Source: Euzebya sp. (GTDB lineage Bacteria > Actinomycetota > Nitriliruptoria > Euzebyales > Euzebyaceae). Taken from it: a stretch of DNA of 64,000 nucleotides. Position 1 is the first letter of the stretch; the number at the start of each line of letters is the position of its first letter. A program made the position numbers and the translations under genes. Below are positions 8,360 through 17,494 of this stretch, in pieces. The notes beneath the pieces were generated by a model, which was not told where the DNA came from, ran no database searches, and saw only the letters and a list, made by a program, of their open reading frames with translations. Where the stretch lies: assembly GCF_964222135.1 (NCBI RefSeq), contig NZ_CAXQBR010000006.1, positions 1 through 64,000 on the forward strand. Reading direction: 5' to 3'.

Positions 8360-9586
8360 TCAGCCGCGCGCGAGCCGGCGGACGTCCACGTCGGGGTCGG
8401 CGAGCTGCCCGTCGGCCACCGCGACGCCGGCGGCGATCAGGCGCTGGGCGCCCCTGACGACCCGGCCGACGGCCCGGCCCCGGGAGACCCCGGCGGCCGC
8501 GACGACCACCCCGTCGTCGTCGACGCCGAAGGCGTGCAGGCCGGCCTCGAGGTCGTCCGCCGTCCCGCGCACGACCCACCGCACCGCGCGGTCGGGCCAC
8601 CCCGCCGCCTGCACGCTGAGGTCGTGCTGATCCGACCAGGACCAGGGCACCTCGGTGAACGGCGCGGGCTGGCCGAGGATCGTCCGCGCCGCGTGCTGGC
8701 CCATCGACATCGCGGGTGTGTAGGCCTCGGTCCGCGACACCCGACCGTCCCCGGTCCGCAGCGCCGCGACGTCGCCGATCGCCATGACGCGGGCGTCCGA
8801 GGTGGTCAGCAGCTCGTCGACGACCACCCCGTCGGCGACCTCGAGCCCGGCGGCCTCGGCCAGCGCGGTCCGCGGGGCGATGCCGGTGGCGACGAGCACG
8901 CGGTCACCGGTGGCCGTCGTCCCGTCGGCGCAGGTCACCGCGAGCGCGCCGTCGACGGCGGCGACCGACGTCGGCCGCACGCCCATGCGCAGGTCGACCC
9001 CCTCGGCGCGGTGGCGGTCGAGCAGCGGGGCCACCACCGCGGGGGGCAGGACCCGGCCCATCGGCGTGACGGCCAGCTCGAGGACCACCACGTCCACCCC
9101 GCGTGCCCGCGCGGCCGCCGCCACCTCGAGACCGATGACGCCCGCGCCGACCACCACCAGGCGGCGGCCCGACACCAGCGCGCCGTGCAGCGCGGTCCCG
9201 TCGCCGGCCCCCCGCAGGAGGGAGACCCCGGGCAGGTCGAGCCCGTCGATCGGTGGCACGCGCGGCGCCGCGCCGGTGGCCAGGACCAGGCGGTCGTAGC
9301 CCAGCGCCCGGCCGTCGGCCAGCGCGACCCGGCGGGCCCCGAGGTCGATGCCGTCGGCCGCCACCCCCCGGTGCACCTCGACGTCGCCCCAGACCTCCTC
9401 GAACAGCGTCGGCGGCTCGTCGCCCGCGAGGAGGAGCCCCTTCGACACGACGGTCCGGTCGTACGGCAGCCGGTCCTCCTCGGCGACCACCGCCACGCCC
9501 CCGCGGTGGCCGCCGCGGTCCAGCTCGTGGACGAGGGCCGCCGCAGCGGGACCGCCGCCGATGACGACGACGTCGAGATCTGGCAC
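8360..9586 (-). CDS. FAD-dependent ferredoxin reductase (NAD(P)H)
   Basis: A 408-residue two-dinucleotide-fold flavoprotein: VVIGGGPAAAALVHEL at the N terminus for FAD, VVVGAGVIGLEVAAAA near residue 148 for NAD(P)H, and MAIGDVAAL near the C-terminal end of the FAD domain. It matches ferredoxin or rubredoxin reductases that serve P450s and Rieske oxygenases. The GTG at 9586 is chosen because GAGGAG lies just upstream and the FAD motif follows directly. It lies 14 bp after an SDR on the same strand. That pair diverges from the Rieske ferredoxin/P450 operon at 10416, its likely redox partners. Confidence 0.85.
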   Translation of the reverse strand: MPDLDVVVIGGGPAAAALVHELDRGGHRGGVAVVAEEDRLPYDRTVVSKGLLLAGDEPPTLFEEVWGDVEVHRGVAADGIDLGARRVALADGRALGYDRLVLATGAAPRVPPIDGLDLPGVSLLRGAGDGTALHGALVSGRRLVVVGAGVIGLEVAAAARARGVDVVVLELAVTPMGRVLPPAVVAPLLDRHRAEGVDLRMGVRPTSVAAVDGALAVTCADGTTATGDRVLVATGIAPRTALAEAAGLEVADGVVVDELLTTSDARVMAIGDVAALRTGDGRVSRTEAYTPAMSMGQHAARTILGQPAPFTEVPWSWSDQHDLSVQAAGWPDRAVRWVVRGTADDLEAGLHAFGVDDDGVVVAAAGVSRGRAVGRVVRGAQRLIAAGVAVADGQLADPDVDVRRLARG

Positions 9587-9600
9587 TGCGCGCTCCTCGG

Positions 9601-10320
9601 TCAGCTGGTCGCGGCTCCGTCGACCACCAGCGTCGCACCCGACACGTACGACGCGTCGTCGGAGAGGAGGAAGGTGATCGCGGCGGCGATCTCGGACGGC
9701 TCCGCCCACCGCCCGAGGGGGATGCCGCGGGTCACCTGCTCGAGGGCCTGCTCGCTGACGTCCCCGACCATCGGCGTGGCCGTCCCGCCCGGGCAGATCG
9801 CGTTGACGCGGATGCCGTGCCGCCCGTACTCGCGCGCGGCGGTCCGCGTGTAGGCGATGGTGGCCGCCTTCGAGGCCGAGTACGGCGCCAGGCCGGGGCG
9901 GGCCCCGAGTGCGGCGTTGGACGCGACGTTGACGATGCTGCCGCGTCCAGCGGTGACCATGTGGGGTAGGACCTGCTGCATGGTCGACAGCACCGCGTGG
10001 GTGTTGACCTCGAAGGTCGCGCGGGCCCGATCGAGGGGGGTCTCGGCGATCCGCCCCCCGGTGTGCCCCAGCGTCCCCGCGCAGTTGACGAGCCCGTCGA
10101 TGCGCCCGTGGGCGTCGACGACGGCCGTGACCGCGGTGGCGACCGCCGCGTCGTCGGTCACGTCGACCGCCGCCGCGGCGTGGGGCGCCCGGACGTCGAC
10201 CGCCGCGAGGTCCCAGGACACCGCCACCGCGCCGAGCGCGCGCAGCCGCTCCACCGTCGCGAGGCCGATGCCGGACCCCGCCCCCGTCACCACGACGACG
10301 CGATCGTCCAGGTCTGCCAT
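9601..10320 (-). CDS. SDR-family oxidoreductase (FabG-like)
   Basis: A 239-residue short-chain dehydrogenase with TGAGSGIG near residue 12 and the active-site Y-S-A-S-K in APYSASKAA, ending in VVDGAATS. It starts with ATG at 10320 behind a purine-rich GGGAGGAGGG site and is the first gene of a two-gene minus-strand operon with the ferredoxin reductase. The box at 10350-10363 lies 30 bp upstream and is shared with the divergent Rieske ferredoxin. It probably oxidises the alcohol made by the P450 or another hydroxylated intermediate. That pairing is inference from position. Confidence 0.85.
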   Translation of the reverse strand: MADLDDRVVVVTGAGSGIGLATVERLRALGAVAVSWDLAAVDVRAPHAAAAVDVTDDAAVATAVTAVVDAHGRIDGLVNCAGTLGHTGGRIAETPLDRARATFEVNTHAVLSTMQQVLPHMVTAGRGSIVNVASNAALGARPGLAPYSASKAATIAYTRTAAREYGRHGIRVNAICPGGTATPMVGDVSEQALEQVTRGIPLGRWAEPSEIAAAITFLLSDDASYVSGATLVVDGAATS

Positions 10321-10345
10321 GGCCGTCCCTCCTCCCCTCGAACTT

Positions 10346-10374
10346 CTACTTACCGGTTGGTAAACTACTATGCT
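10346..10374 (+). promoter_or_regulatory. Divergent promoter region with operator (box c)
   Basis: TTACCGGTTGGTAA (10350-10363) is a clear member of the box family. A TATGCT -10 element at 10369-10374 with a weak CTACTT at 10346-10351 (17-bp spacer) could drive the plus-strand Rieske/P450 operon. The operator then sits in the spacer, as at box b. The divergent SDR operon starts at 10320. Confidence 0.6.
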
Positions 10375-10415
10375 AGACGACGTCGAAGCCCACCGAAGTC
10401 CGGAGGCAGCCAGCC

Positions 10416-10751
10416 GTGGCCAGCGAGGAGCCCACCACCCACCGCGTCGCGGGAGCCGCGCAGATGGCGCCCGGGGACGTCCGGCTCGTCGAGGTGGGGG
10501 AGCGGCGGATCTGCCTCGCCCGAGCCGAGGACGACGAGCAGATCTACGCCGTCGACGACACCTGCAGCCACGAGGACGAGTCCCTGAGCCAGGGGTGGCT
10601 GGACGGCATGTGCATCGAGTGCCCCGCCCACAACTCCACCTTCGACCTGCGGACCGGTGAGCCCCTCACCCTGCCGGCGACCGAGCCCGTCCGGACCTAC
10701 CGGGTGACCTCCGACGGGGACGACGTGCTGATCGAGCTGCCGAGCAGCTGA
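10416..10751 (+). CDS. Rieske-type [2Fe-2S] ferredoxin
   Basis: A 111-residue soluble protein with one Rieske site: C50-x-H52 (DTCSHE) and C69-x2-H72 (CPAH) spaced by 16 residues, as in ferredoxins of aromatic-ring dioxygenases. No transmembrane segment is seen. The GTG start follows a box-c promoter. It is the first gene of an operon with an F420-type oxidoreductase and a cytochrome P450. No Rieske oxygenase large subunit occurs in the window, so its plausible client is the P450, with electrons coming from the reductase at 8360. A Rieske ferredoxin is an unusual partner for a P450. Confidence 0.9.
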   Translation: MASEEPTTHRVAGAAQMAPGDVRLVEVGERRICLARAEDDEQIYAVDDTCSHEDESLSQGWLDGMCIECPAHNSTFDLRTGEPLTLPATEPVRTYRVTSDGDDVLIELPSS

Positions 10752-10783
10752 CCCACCCCTCGACCACCCAGGAGCTGACTGAC

Positions 10784-11899
10784 GTGGACATCCAGTTCGG
10801 TGCACCCGGCGCGCTGATCCCGCCCGTCGACAAGGGCGTCGCCGCCGGCGTCAAGATGGAGCAGGCCGGCTACGACGGGATCTGGTGGCCCGACCACCTC
10901 ATGGGTTGGCACCCCGACACCATGTGGAACACCGACTACACCCCGCTGGCCGCCCACCAGCAGTCGAGCCACGTGTACGTCGACCCCTTCGCGATGATGG
11001 CGGCCGTCGGGGCCCAGACCGAGCGGATCAAGGTCGGGACGTGCGTCACCGACCTGCTGCGCCGCCACCCGGCCTCGGTGGCCCAGACGATGCTGACCCT
11101 CGACCACATGACCAAGGGCCGGGCCATCCTCGGCGTGGGCTCCGGCGAGCAGCTCAACATCGAGCCGTACGGCATCGAGTGGGACAAACCGGTCGGCAAG
11201 CTCGCCGAGGGGCTCGAGGTCATCCGCCTGCTCATGACGGCAGGGTCGGAGGCCGTCGACTACGAGGGCGAGCACTTCCGGTTGAAGGACGCCGTCATGG
11301 GGCTGGACCCGTACGGCGACACCCCGCCGGAGATCTGGCTCGCCGCCCACGGCCCGCGGATGCTCGGCCTCACCGGGCGCTACGGCGATGGCTGGCTGCC
11401 CACCAAGATGTCCCCGGAGGCGTACCGGGAGTCCCTCGACACGATCCACGCGAACGCGACGGACGCCGGCCGCGACATCGAGCACTTCACGCCGGGCATG
11501 CTCGGCTACATGCTGATCGGCCCCGACGAGGAGTCCGTCCAGCGCCTCCTCGCGTCCCCCATGGTCCGGATGCTCTGCATCCTGATGCCGAACTGGGTCT
11601 TCGAGAGCCTCGGCGTCCCCCCGCCCCTCGGTGGGGCCGGCGGGTTCCACGACTTCATCCCGACGCGCGTTCCCCGCGAGGAGGTCGACCGGATCGTCGA
11701 GGCCATCCCGCCGAAGGTGTCGGAGCACTACGCCTTCGCCGGGACGGTCGAGCAGCTCGCCGAGCAGATCACGGCCTACCAGGCCGCCGGGTTGCGCCAC
11801 CTGGTCATGTGGAACATCACCGGGCTCGGGGACCCGGACCTGGCCCGGTTCAGCTTCAAGGCCATGAACGAGCTGAAGGACCTGGTCAAGGGATCCTGA
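10784..11899 (+). CDS. LLM-class (F420-type) flavin-dependent oxidoreductase
   Basis: A 371-residue luciferase-like TIM-barrel protein. The N terminus (VDIQFGAPGALIPPVDKGV), WWPDHLMGW and the ILGVGSGEQLNIEPYGIEW block match F420-dependent glucose-6-phosphate dehydrogenase-like and alcohol-dehydrogenase-like enzymes of actinomycetes. The start is GTG at 10784, 32 bp after the Rieske gene and before the P450. It probably oxidises an alcohol or reduces an unsaturated ketone with F420. FMN-dependent monooxygenase activity cannot be excluded. It and the FrhB-like protein at 6446 both point to F420 chemistry in this pathway. Confidence 0.85.
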   Translation: MDIQFGAPGALIPPVDKGVAAGVKMEQAGYDGIWWPDHLMGWHPDTMWNTDYTPLAAHQQSSHVYVDPFAMMAAVGAQTERIKVGTCVTDLLRRHPASVAQTMLTLDHMTKGRAILGVGSGEQLNIEPYGIEWDKPVGKLAEGLEVIRLLMTAGSEAVDYEGEHFRLKDAVMGLDPYGDTPPEIWLAAHGPRMLGLTGRYGDGWLPTKMSPEAYRESLDTIHANATDAGRDIEHFTPGMLGYMLIGPDEESVQRLLASPMVRMLCILMPNWVFESLGVPPPLGGAGGFHDFIPTRVPREEVDRIVEAIPPKVSEHYAFAGTVEQLAEQITAYQAAGLRHLVMWNITGLGDPDLARFSFKAMNELKDLVKGS

Positions 11900-11942
11900 C
11901 GCCCCACCCACGCAGACCGCACCCGACGACGAGGAGCGCCCC

Positions 11943-13187
11943 ATGTCCGCGACCGCACTGGACGACGTCGACCTCCTGAGCCCGGAGGCGACCGAGGACC
12001 CCTACTCGGTCTTCGCGACCCTCCGCGACACCGCGCCCGCGGTGTGGTCCGAACGCCACCAGTCCTGGGTCGTCGCCCGGTTCTCCGACGTCGAGGCGGC
12101 GCTGACGCACCGCGGCCTGTCCTCGGACCGCGTGGCACCGGTGCTGGCGCGCCAGCGCGCCAAGGACGAGCCGGGCACCGAGTCGAGCGCGACGCGGGTG
12201 CTCGACATCCTCAAGTCCTGGATGGTCGTCAGCGACCCGCCCGAGCACACCCGGCTGCGCAAGCTGGCCGCGGGGGCCTTCAAGGCCCAGCGCATCTCCC
12301 TGATGGGGGAGCACATCCAGAGCCGTGTCGACGCGATCCTCGACGACTTCATCTCCTCGGGGGAGCGCGACCTGATCCACCACGTCGCCTACCCCCTCCC
12401 GGCGGCGATCATCGCCGAGATGATGGGCGTGCCCCTCGAGGACCAGGACCGCTTCCGGGCCTGGTCCGACGAGCTCGCCCTCGTCGCCTTCGGCGCGGGC
12501 GGCGAGGCGCGGGGCGAGCGCCACACCCGGGCCCTCCGCGGCATCGAGGAGATGTTCGCCTACCTCCAGGGGCTGGTCGATGCCGCCCGCGCGGCGCCGG
12601 GGGAGGACATGATCAGCGCGTTGGCCGCACCGGTCGAGGACGGCGACCGCCTGGCCGACGACGAGCTGCTCAGCATGCTCGCGCTGCTGCTGTTCGCGGG
12701 CCACGAGACCACCATCAACGCCACGGCGAACGGCGTGCTCGCGCTGCTCCGCAACCCCGATCAGCTGGCGCTGCTCCGCGAGCAGCCGGACCTCGCCCCG
12801 AAGGCGGTCGAGGAGGTGCTCCGCATCGACGGGGCGATCAAGGTCCTGATCCGCTGGACGACCGAGGACGTCGAGGTCGGCGACATGACCATCCCGGCCG
12901 GGGACCGGGTGTTCCTGGCGCTCGCCGGCGCCAACCACGACCCCGACTACTTCCCCGATGCCAGCGCCATGGACATCACGCGCCACCCGAACCGGCACGT
13001 CGCGTTCGGTCGTGGGATCCACGCGTGCATCGGCGCGCAGCTCGCCCGCCTGGAGATGCGCCACATGATCGCCAGCGTCGTCGAGCGCCTGCCCGGGCTG
13101 CGGCTCGCCGACGACGCGGAGATCAGCCACGTGCCCAGCCTGGCTGCGCGGGCCCTGCGCGAGCTCCCGGTCGTCCACGACGCGTGA
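11943..13187 (+). CDS. Cytochrome P450
   Basis: A 414-residue soluble bacterial P450. The I-helix motif LLFAGHETTINA holds the oxygen-activating Thr. The ExxR motif is EVLR, and the haem loop FGRGIHACIGAQLARLEM places the ligand at Cys362. Its size and form match CYP125/CYP142/CYP124-like and CYP107-like soluble enzymes. Family assignment would need alignment. It is third in the operon behind the Rieske ferredoxin and F420-type oxidoreductase, and a second P450 is at 36961. It likely hydroxylates an unactivated carbon of the substrate. Confidence 0.92.
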   Translation: MSATALDDVDLLSPEATEDPYSVFATLRDTAPAVWSERHQSWVVARFSDVEAALTHRGLSSDRVAPVLARQRAKDEPGTESSATRVLDILKSWMVVSDPPEHTRLRKLAAGAFKAQRISLMGEHIQSRVDAILDDFISSGERDLIHHVAYPLPAAIIAEMMGVPLEDQDRFRAWSDELALVAFGAGGEARGERHTRALRGIEEMFAYLQGLVDAARAAPGEDMISALAAPVEDGDRLADDELLSMLALLLFAGHETTINATANGVLALLRNPDQLALLREQPDLAPKAVEEVLRIDGAIKVLIRWTTEDVEVGDMTIPAGDRVFLALAGANHDPDYFPDASAMDITRHPNRHVAFGRGIHACIGAQLARLEMRHMIASVVERLPGLRLADDAEISHVPSLAARALRELPVVHDA

Positions 13188-13197
13188 GGTCGAGGTC

Positions 13198-14004
13198 GTG
13201 GAGCTCGCGCTGTCGGTCATGACCATCCCGAACGCGACGTTCGCCGACCGCGTCGTCGCCGCGGCCGCCGCGGGCTTCGACGGGATCGGCCTGCGGCCCG
13301 GGGACCGCCGCCGGGCGCTCGAGGCCGGGGCGACCGACGACGACCTGCGGGGTGTCCTCGCCGAGCACGGGCTGGCGGTCGTCGAGATCGACGTCATCAC
13401 CGGGTGGGGCGGCTCCGCCGCGGACGTCGAGGGAGCCCGTGCCCACGAGGACCGGGTCTACGAGCTCGTCGACGCGCTCGGGGGGCGCCACGTGACCGTC
13501 GTCGGCGACACCGAGGGGCCTGCGGACCGCGTCGCCGAGCTCTTCGCCGCCATGTGCGACCGCGCTGCCGAGCACGGGCTGGGTGTGGGTCTCGAGTACC
13601 TGCCGTGGACGACGGTCCCGACCCTGGGGGCCGCCCTCGACGTCGTCGAGGCCGCGGGTCGACCCAACGGGGGCGTGGTCGTCGACGCCTGGCACCACGA
13701 GCGCGGCGACGCTGACTGGGCCCTGCTCGCGGACGTCGACCCCGCACGCGTCGCCGGGATCCAGTTGTGCGACGGCCGGCCGGCGACCGACGAGCCGCTC
13801 CTCACCCAGACCTTCCACCGTGCCGTCCCCGGCGAGGGCGTGTTCGACCTGGTGCGGTTCCTGTCCAGCCTCGCACCCGTCCTCGACACCGCGCCGCTGT
13901 GCGTGGAGGTGATCTCGCCCGCCCTCGCCGCGCTGGACCCGGGGGACGCGGCGGCGGCCTGCGCGGACGCGACCCGCCGCCTGCTCGCGGAGGCCGTGGC
14001 GTGA
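13198..14004 (+). CDS. Sugar phosphate isomerase/epimerase-like TIM-barrel protein
   Basis: A 268-residue protein of the xylose-isomerase-like/AP-endonuclease-2 fold. It has ELALSVMTIPN at the start, GLGVGLEYLPW in the middle, and VVDAWHHERGD and IQLCDGRPA carrying probable metal ligands (Glu, Asp, His). The GTG at 13198 is 10 bp after the P450 stop and the gene ends in a GTGA overlap with the hydrolase, so it is part of the same operon. Members include inosose dehydratase and hydroxypyruvate isomerase; several act on non-sugar hydroxy acids. Its step in this pathway is not known. Confidence 0.75.
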   Translation: MELALSVMTIPNATFADRVVAAAAAGFDGIGLRPGDRRRALEAGATDDDLRGVLAEHGLAVVEIDVITGWGGSAADVEGARAHEDRVYELVDALGGRHVTVVGDTEGPADRVAELFAAMCDRAAEHGLGVGLEYLPWTTVPTLGAALDVVEAAGRPNGGVVVDAWHHERGDADWALLADVDPARVAGIQLCDGRPATDEPLLTQTFHRAVPGEGVFDLVRFLSSLAPVLDTAPLCVEVISPALAALDPGDAAAACADATRRLLAEAVA

Positions 14005-14912
14005 CGTCGCCGCCGGCGCCGCCGACCTGGCTGGCGCAGGCGCTCGACACCGCGCCGGCGTCGCGGCGGACCACCGTGGCGGGGCGGTCGATCCACTGGC
14101 TCGAGTGGGGTGACCCGCAGGCCCCCACGACCGCCCTGCTCCACGGCGGCGGCGCCCACGCGTGGTGGTGGGCGCCGGGGGCCGCCCTGCTGGCCCGCGA
14201 CCTGCACGTCGTGGCCCTCGCCCTCTCGGGCCCCGGCGCCTCCGACCACCGCGACGCCTACCGGGTCGCCGACTGGGTGGCCGAGGTCGTGGCCGTGCTC
14301 GACGCCGCCGACACCGCCGGTCGCCCCCTCGTCGTGGGCCACTCGATGACCGGCATCGTCGCCGCCATGGCCGCCGCGGCGCACGGGCACCGGCTCGGCG
14401 GGGCCGTCGCCGTCGACACCCCGCTCGCCGTCCCCGATCCGGCCGCCATCGGCGACGCGGAGACGGTCTTCGCCGCCCCCAAGCGCTACGCGAGCGAGGA
14501 CGAGGCCCGACGGCGCTTCCGCCTCCTCCCGGACCAGCCGGTCCTCCACGCCGCCCTGCTCGACCACGTCGCCGCCCGCAGCGCCGTGCGCCGCGCGGAC
14601 GGGTGGGCGTGGAAGTTCGACCCGCGGGTCTTCGAGCGGCAGCTGCCCGACCGGCCGGCCGACGTCGGCGCCGTGCTGTCGGCGGCCCGCTGCCCGATCG
14701 CGGTCGTGGTGGCCGAGCGCTCCGTCGTGGTCCCCCTGGACCAACGCCGTCGCCTGCGGGCCATGGCCGCCGGCGGCCCGACGGACCCCGTCCTGGTCAC
14801 GGTCCCCGGCGGCCACCACCACCTGATGTTCGACCGTCCCCGCGAGCTGGCGGCCGTGCTGGCGGAGCGGGCCGCCGCCCGGTCGGCCGTCGCGGCCGAG
14901 CCGGCGGGGTGA
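14001..14912 (+). CDS. Alpha/beta-hydrolase
   Basis: A 303-residue alpha/beta-hydrolase. The oxyanion-hole HGGG is near residue 48, the nucleophile elbow is G-H-S115-M-T-G, and the likely catalytic His is in PGGHHHLMFD near residue 272. The GTG start overlaps the stop of the epimerase-like gene. It probably cleaves a C-C bond in a ring-opened product or an ester/lactone, by analogy with MhpC/HsaD-type enzymes. Its place before a CoA ligase suggests it releases an acid that the ligase then activates. That reading is inference from gene order. Confidence 0.82.
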   Translation: MTSPPAPPTWLAQALDTAPASRRTTVAGRSIHWLEWGDPQAPTTALLHGGGAHAWWWAPGAALLARDLHVVALALSGPGASDHRDAYRVADWVAEVVAVLDAADTAGRPLVVGHSMTGIVAAMAAAAHGHRLGGAVAVDTPLAVPDPAAIGDAETVFAAPKRYASEDEARRRFRLLPDQPVLHAALLDHVAARSAVRRADGWAWKFDPRVFERQLPDRPADVGAVLSAARCPIAVVVAERSVVVPLDQRRRLRAMAAGGPTDPVLVTVPGGHHHLMFDRPRELAAVLAERAAARSAVAAEPAG

Positions 14913-14919
14913 GGAGGAC

Positions 14920-16581
14920 GTGGACGTGGATCCCGCCCCGGACCCGGACCCCGAGGTGACGTCGCCCCCTACCGCGACCCTGGCGGCGCTGCTCCGCGCG
15001 GCCGCGGCGGCCGAGCCGTCGCACGACGCCGTCGTCCTGCCCGGCGGCCGCGCCACGTACGCCGAGCTGCTCGCCCGCGCCGACGCCTGGGCACGCCGCC
15101 TGCACGGCCTCGGCGTCCGCCCCGGCGACCACGTCGGGGTCATCGGCATCAACGGCCTCGAGGTGGTGGCCGTCCTGTTCGGCATCGCCCTCGCCGGTGG
15201 CGTCGTCGTCCCCCTCAACCCCCGCTACCGGGCCGCGGAGCTCGCCCACGTCGTCGGGGCGTCGGACGTGGTGGTCCTCGTCGTCGACGACGCGGTGGCC
15301 GAGGACGTCGACTTCGCCGCCCGGCTCGTCGAGGCGCTCCCCGCCATCGCCGGCACCGACCCGTGGGCCCTCGCGGTGCCGCAGGCCCCGGCACTCCGAC
15401 ACCTCGTCCACCTCGGACCGCAGCCGCCCGCCGGCATGCTCTCCGGCGACGCCGTCGAGGCCGTCGCCCCCGCGGCGCTGCCCGCCGCCGTGGTCGGCGC
15501 CGTCGCCGCGGCCGGATCGCGCGACCCGGCGGTCATCATGTACACGTCCGGCACCACGTCCCACCCGAAGGGCGCTGTGCTGTCCCACGAGTCGCTCGTG
15601 GGCTCGAGCACCACCCTCGCCGAGCGGCGCTACGCCCTCGGGCCCGACGACCGCCTGCTCGACCCGCTGCCCCTCTTCCACATGGCCGGGATGATGGGCC
15701 TCGTGGGCAGCGTGGCGTGCCGCGCGACGTTCCTGACGCTGCCCCGGGTCGAGGCGGGCGCGGTCCTCGCGATGGCGCGCGCCGAGCGGCCCACGATCGC
15801 CTTCTTCGGCTTCTCCGCGATCGCGCTCGCCGTGCTCGAGCACCCCGACCGCCGCGACGACGACCTGGCGGCCCTCCGCATCCTCCACACCAACGGTGCG
15901 CCGGAGGCCCTGTCCCGCCTCCAGCGCGGGCTGCCGCACGCGGTGGTGCTGAACCCGTACGGCTGCACCGAGATCGGCGGGATGATCTCGCTGTCGGAGG
16001 TGACCGACCCGTTGGAGGCGCGGCTGACCCACTCCGGCCGGCCCTGGCCGGGCGTCGAGGTCCGCATCGTCGACCCGCTGTCGGGGACCCCGCTGCCGCC
16101 GGGCGCGCGCGGGGAGATCACCGCGCGCGGCTGGTCGCTCTTCGAGGGCTACCACGGCGACCCGGCGGCCACGGCCGCCGTCCTGGACGACGACGGGTGG
16201 TTCCACACCGGGGACCTCGGGTCGCTCGACGCGGAGGGTCGCGTCGAGTACGTCTCCCGCCTCAAGGACATGCTGAAGGTCGGCGGGGAGAACGTCGCGG
16301 CCGCGGAGGTCGAGCACCTGCTCATGGGGTACGCCGACGTCGTCGTCGCCGCGGTCGTGGGCGTGCCCGACCCCCGCCTCGACGAGGTCCCCGTCGCCTT
16401 CGTCGAGCTGCGACCGGGTGCCGACGTGACCGGCGAGCAGATCCGCGCCTGGTGCGAGGGACGGATCGCCAGCTTCAAGGTCCCCCGCGAGGTCCGGGTG
16501 GTCACCGAGTGGCCGATGTCGGCGACGAAGGTCCAGAAGTTCAGGCTGCGGGACCAGCTGCTCGCCGAACGGGGCGCATGA
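14920..16581 (+). CDS. Acyl-CoA synthetase (AMP-forming)
   Basis: A 553-residue ANL-superfamily ligase. MYTSGTTSHPKGA is the phosphate-binding motif, GWFHTGDLG is the adenylate motif and ATKVQKFRLRDQL holds the C-terminal lysine. It is closely similar in layout to the ligase at 3965 (shared RLKDMLK-GGENVA and FKVPR-V--VTEWPMSA stretches), so the two look like paralogues serving different acids. The GTG at 14920 is preceded by TGAGGAGG just upstream, and a second GTG lies two codons later. It is the last gene of the Rieske/P450 operon. Confidence 0.88.
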   Translation: MDVDPAPDPDPEVTSPPTATLAALLRAAAAAEPSHDAVVLPGGRATYAELLARADAWARRLHGLGVRPGDHVGVIGINGLEVVAVLFGIALAGGVVVPLNPRYRAAELAHVVGASDVVVLVVDDAVAEDVDFAARLVEALPAIAGTDPWALAVPQAPALRHLVHLGPQPPAGMLSGDAVEAVAPAALPAAVVGAVAAAGSRDPAVIMYTSGTTSHPKGAVLSHESLVGSSTTLAERRYALGPDDRLLDPLPLFHMAGMMGLVGSVACRATFLTLPRVEAGAVLAMARAERPTIAFFGFSAIALAVLEHPDRRDDDLAALRILHTNGAPEALSRLQRGLPHAVVLNPYGCTEIGGMISLSEVTDPLEARLTHSGRPWPGVEVRIVDPLSGTPLPPGARGEITARGWSLFEGYHGDPAATAAVLDDDGWFHTGDLGSLDAEGRVEYVSRLKDMLKVGGENVAAAEVEHLLMGYADVVVAAVVGVPDPRLDEVPVAFVELRPGADVTGEQIRAWCEGRIASFKVPREVRVVTEWPMSATKVQKFRLRDQLLAERGA

Positions 16582-16618
16582 CGTCAGGTCGGGACGCCGA
16601 CGCCGACGCCGGCGCCGC

Positions 16619-17392
16619 TCATGCGACCGTGATGCCGCCGTCGATCACGAAGATGTGCCCCGTGGTCCACGCCGACTCCCGGCTGGCCACGTACACCGCC
16701 AGGTGGGCGTGCTCCTCGGGGGTGCCCAGGCGCCCCAGCGGGTAGCGCTCGTGGATCCGGTCCATCCCCTGGGCCGCCGACATGCCGCCCCCCGCCGCGT
16801 AGGTGGCCTCGACCAGCGGCGTCAGGATCGTCCCCGGTGCGATGCCGTTGACCCGGATCCCCGCCGGGGCGAGGTCGATCGCCGCCTGCTTCACCATCGA
16901 GATGCACCCGCCCTTCGCGACCGCGTAGGGGAAGATGCCCGGCACGCCGACGATCCCGCCGATGCTCGACTGCACGATGATCGACCCGCGCCCGCGGGCG
17001 CGCATGTGGGGGATCGCCGGGCGGAACGACAACCACTTCGCCTTGAGGTTGACCGCGATCACCCGGTCGAAGTCCTCCTCGGGCGTCGTGTCGGGCCCGC
17101 CCGGACCGGCGATGCCGGCGCACGCGTAGACGATGTCGACGACCTCGAAGGCGTCGAGGGCCGCCCGCGTCACCCCGTCGGCCTGGTCGCGGTCGCTGAG
17201 GTCCGCGACCACGTCGATCGCGGTCCCCCCGGCGTCGGTGATCGCCGCGACCGTCCCCGCCAGCCCCCCGGCGTCGAGGTCGGCGCAGACCACCGCCGCC
17301 CCCTCGGCCGCGAAGGCCGTCGCCGCCGCCCGGCCGAGCCCGGACCCGGCGCCCGTGACGATCGCCACCTCACCCGCCAACCGGTCGACCAC
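16619..17392 (-). CDS. SDR-family oxidoreductase
   Basis: A 257-residue classical short-chain dehydrogenase with TGAGSGLG near residue 12, YACAGIAG in place of the NNAG loop, and active site Y-A-V-A-K in FPYAVAKGG. The ending is VIDGGITVA. The GTG at 17392 is chosen because AGGAGG lies just upstream and the Rossmann strand starts after a few residues. It diverges from a DMT-family transporter and shares box d with it. Its role is likely oxidation of a hydroxyl on a ring carbon or of a CoA ester. Confidence 0.85.
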   Translation of the reverse strand: MVDRLAGEVAIVTGAGSGLGRAAATAFAAEGAAVVCADLDAGGLAGTVAAITDAGGTAIDVVADLSDRDQADGVTRAALDAFEVVDIVYACAGIAGPGGPDTTPEEDFDRVIAVNLKAKWLSFRPAIPHMRARGRGSIIVQSSIGGIVGVPGIFPYAVAKGGCISMVKQAAIDLAPAGIRVNGIAPGTILTPLVEATYAAGGGMSAAQGMDRIHERYPLGRLGTPEEHAHLAVYVASRESAWTTGHIFVIDGGITVA

Positions 17393-17448
17393 GTGGACCT
17401 CCTCGCTCGTGCCGGCACACCCCGGACCCTGCACCCTACGCCACCTAC

Positions 17449-17484
17449 TGCCCGTTTGGTAAGTCGTCTCCCGCGGCATACGCT
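17449..17484 (+). promoter_or_regulatory. Promoter and operator (box d) for the DMT transporter
   Basis: TTGGTA (17456-17461) and TACGCT (17479-17484) are separated by 17 bp, and the ATG at 17495 follows within about 11 bp. The -35 element lies inside a degenerate box (TGCCCGTTTGGTAA, 17449-17462), which keeps one clean half-site. The divergent SDR begins at 17392. Confidence 0.5.
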
Positions 17485-17494
17485 GCACCCGCCG

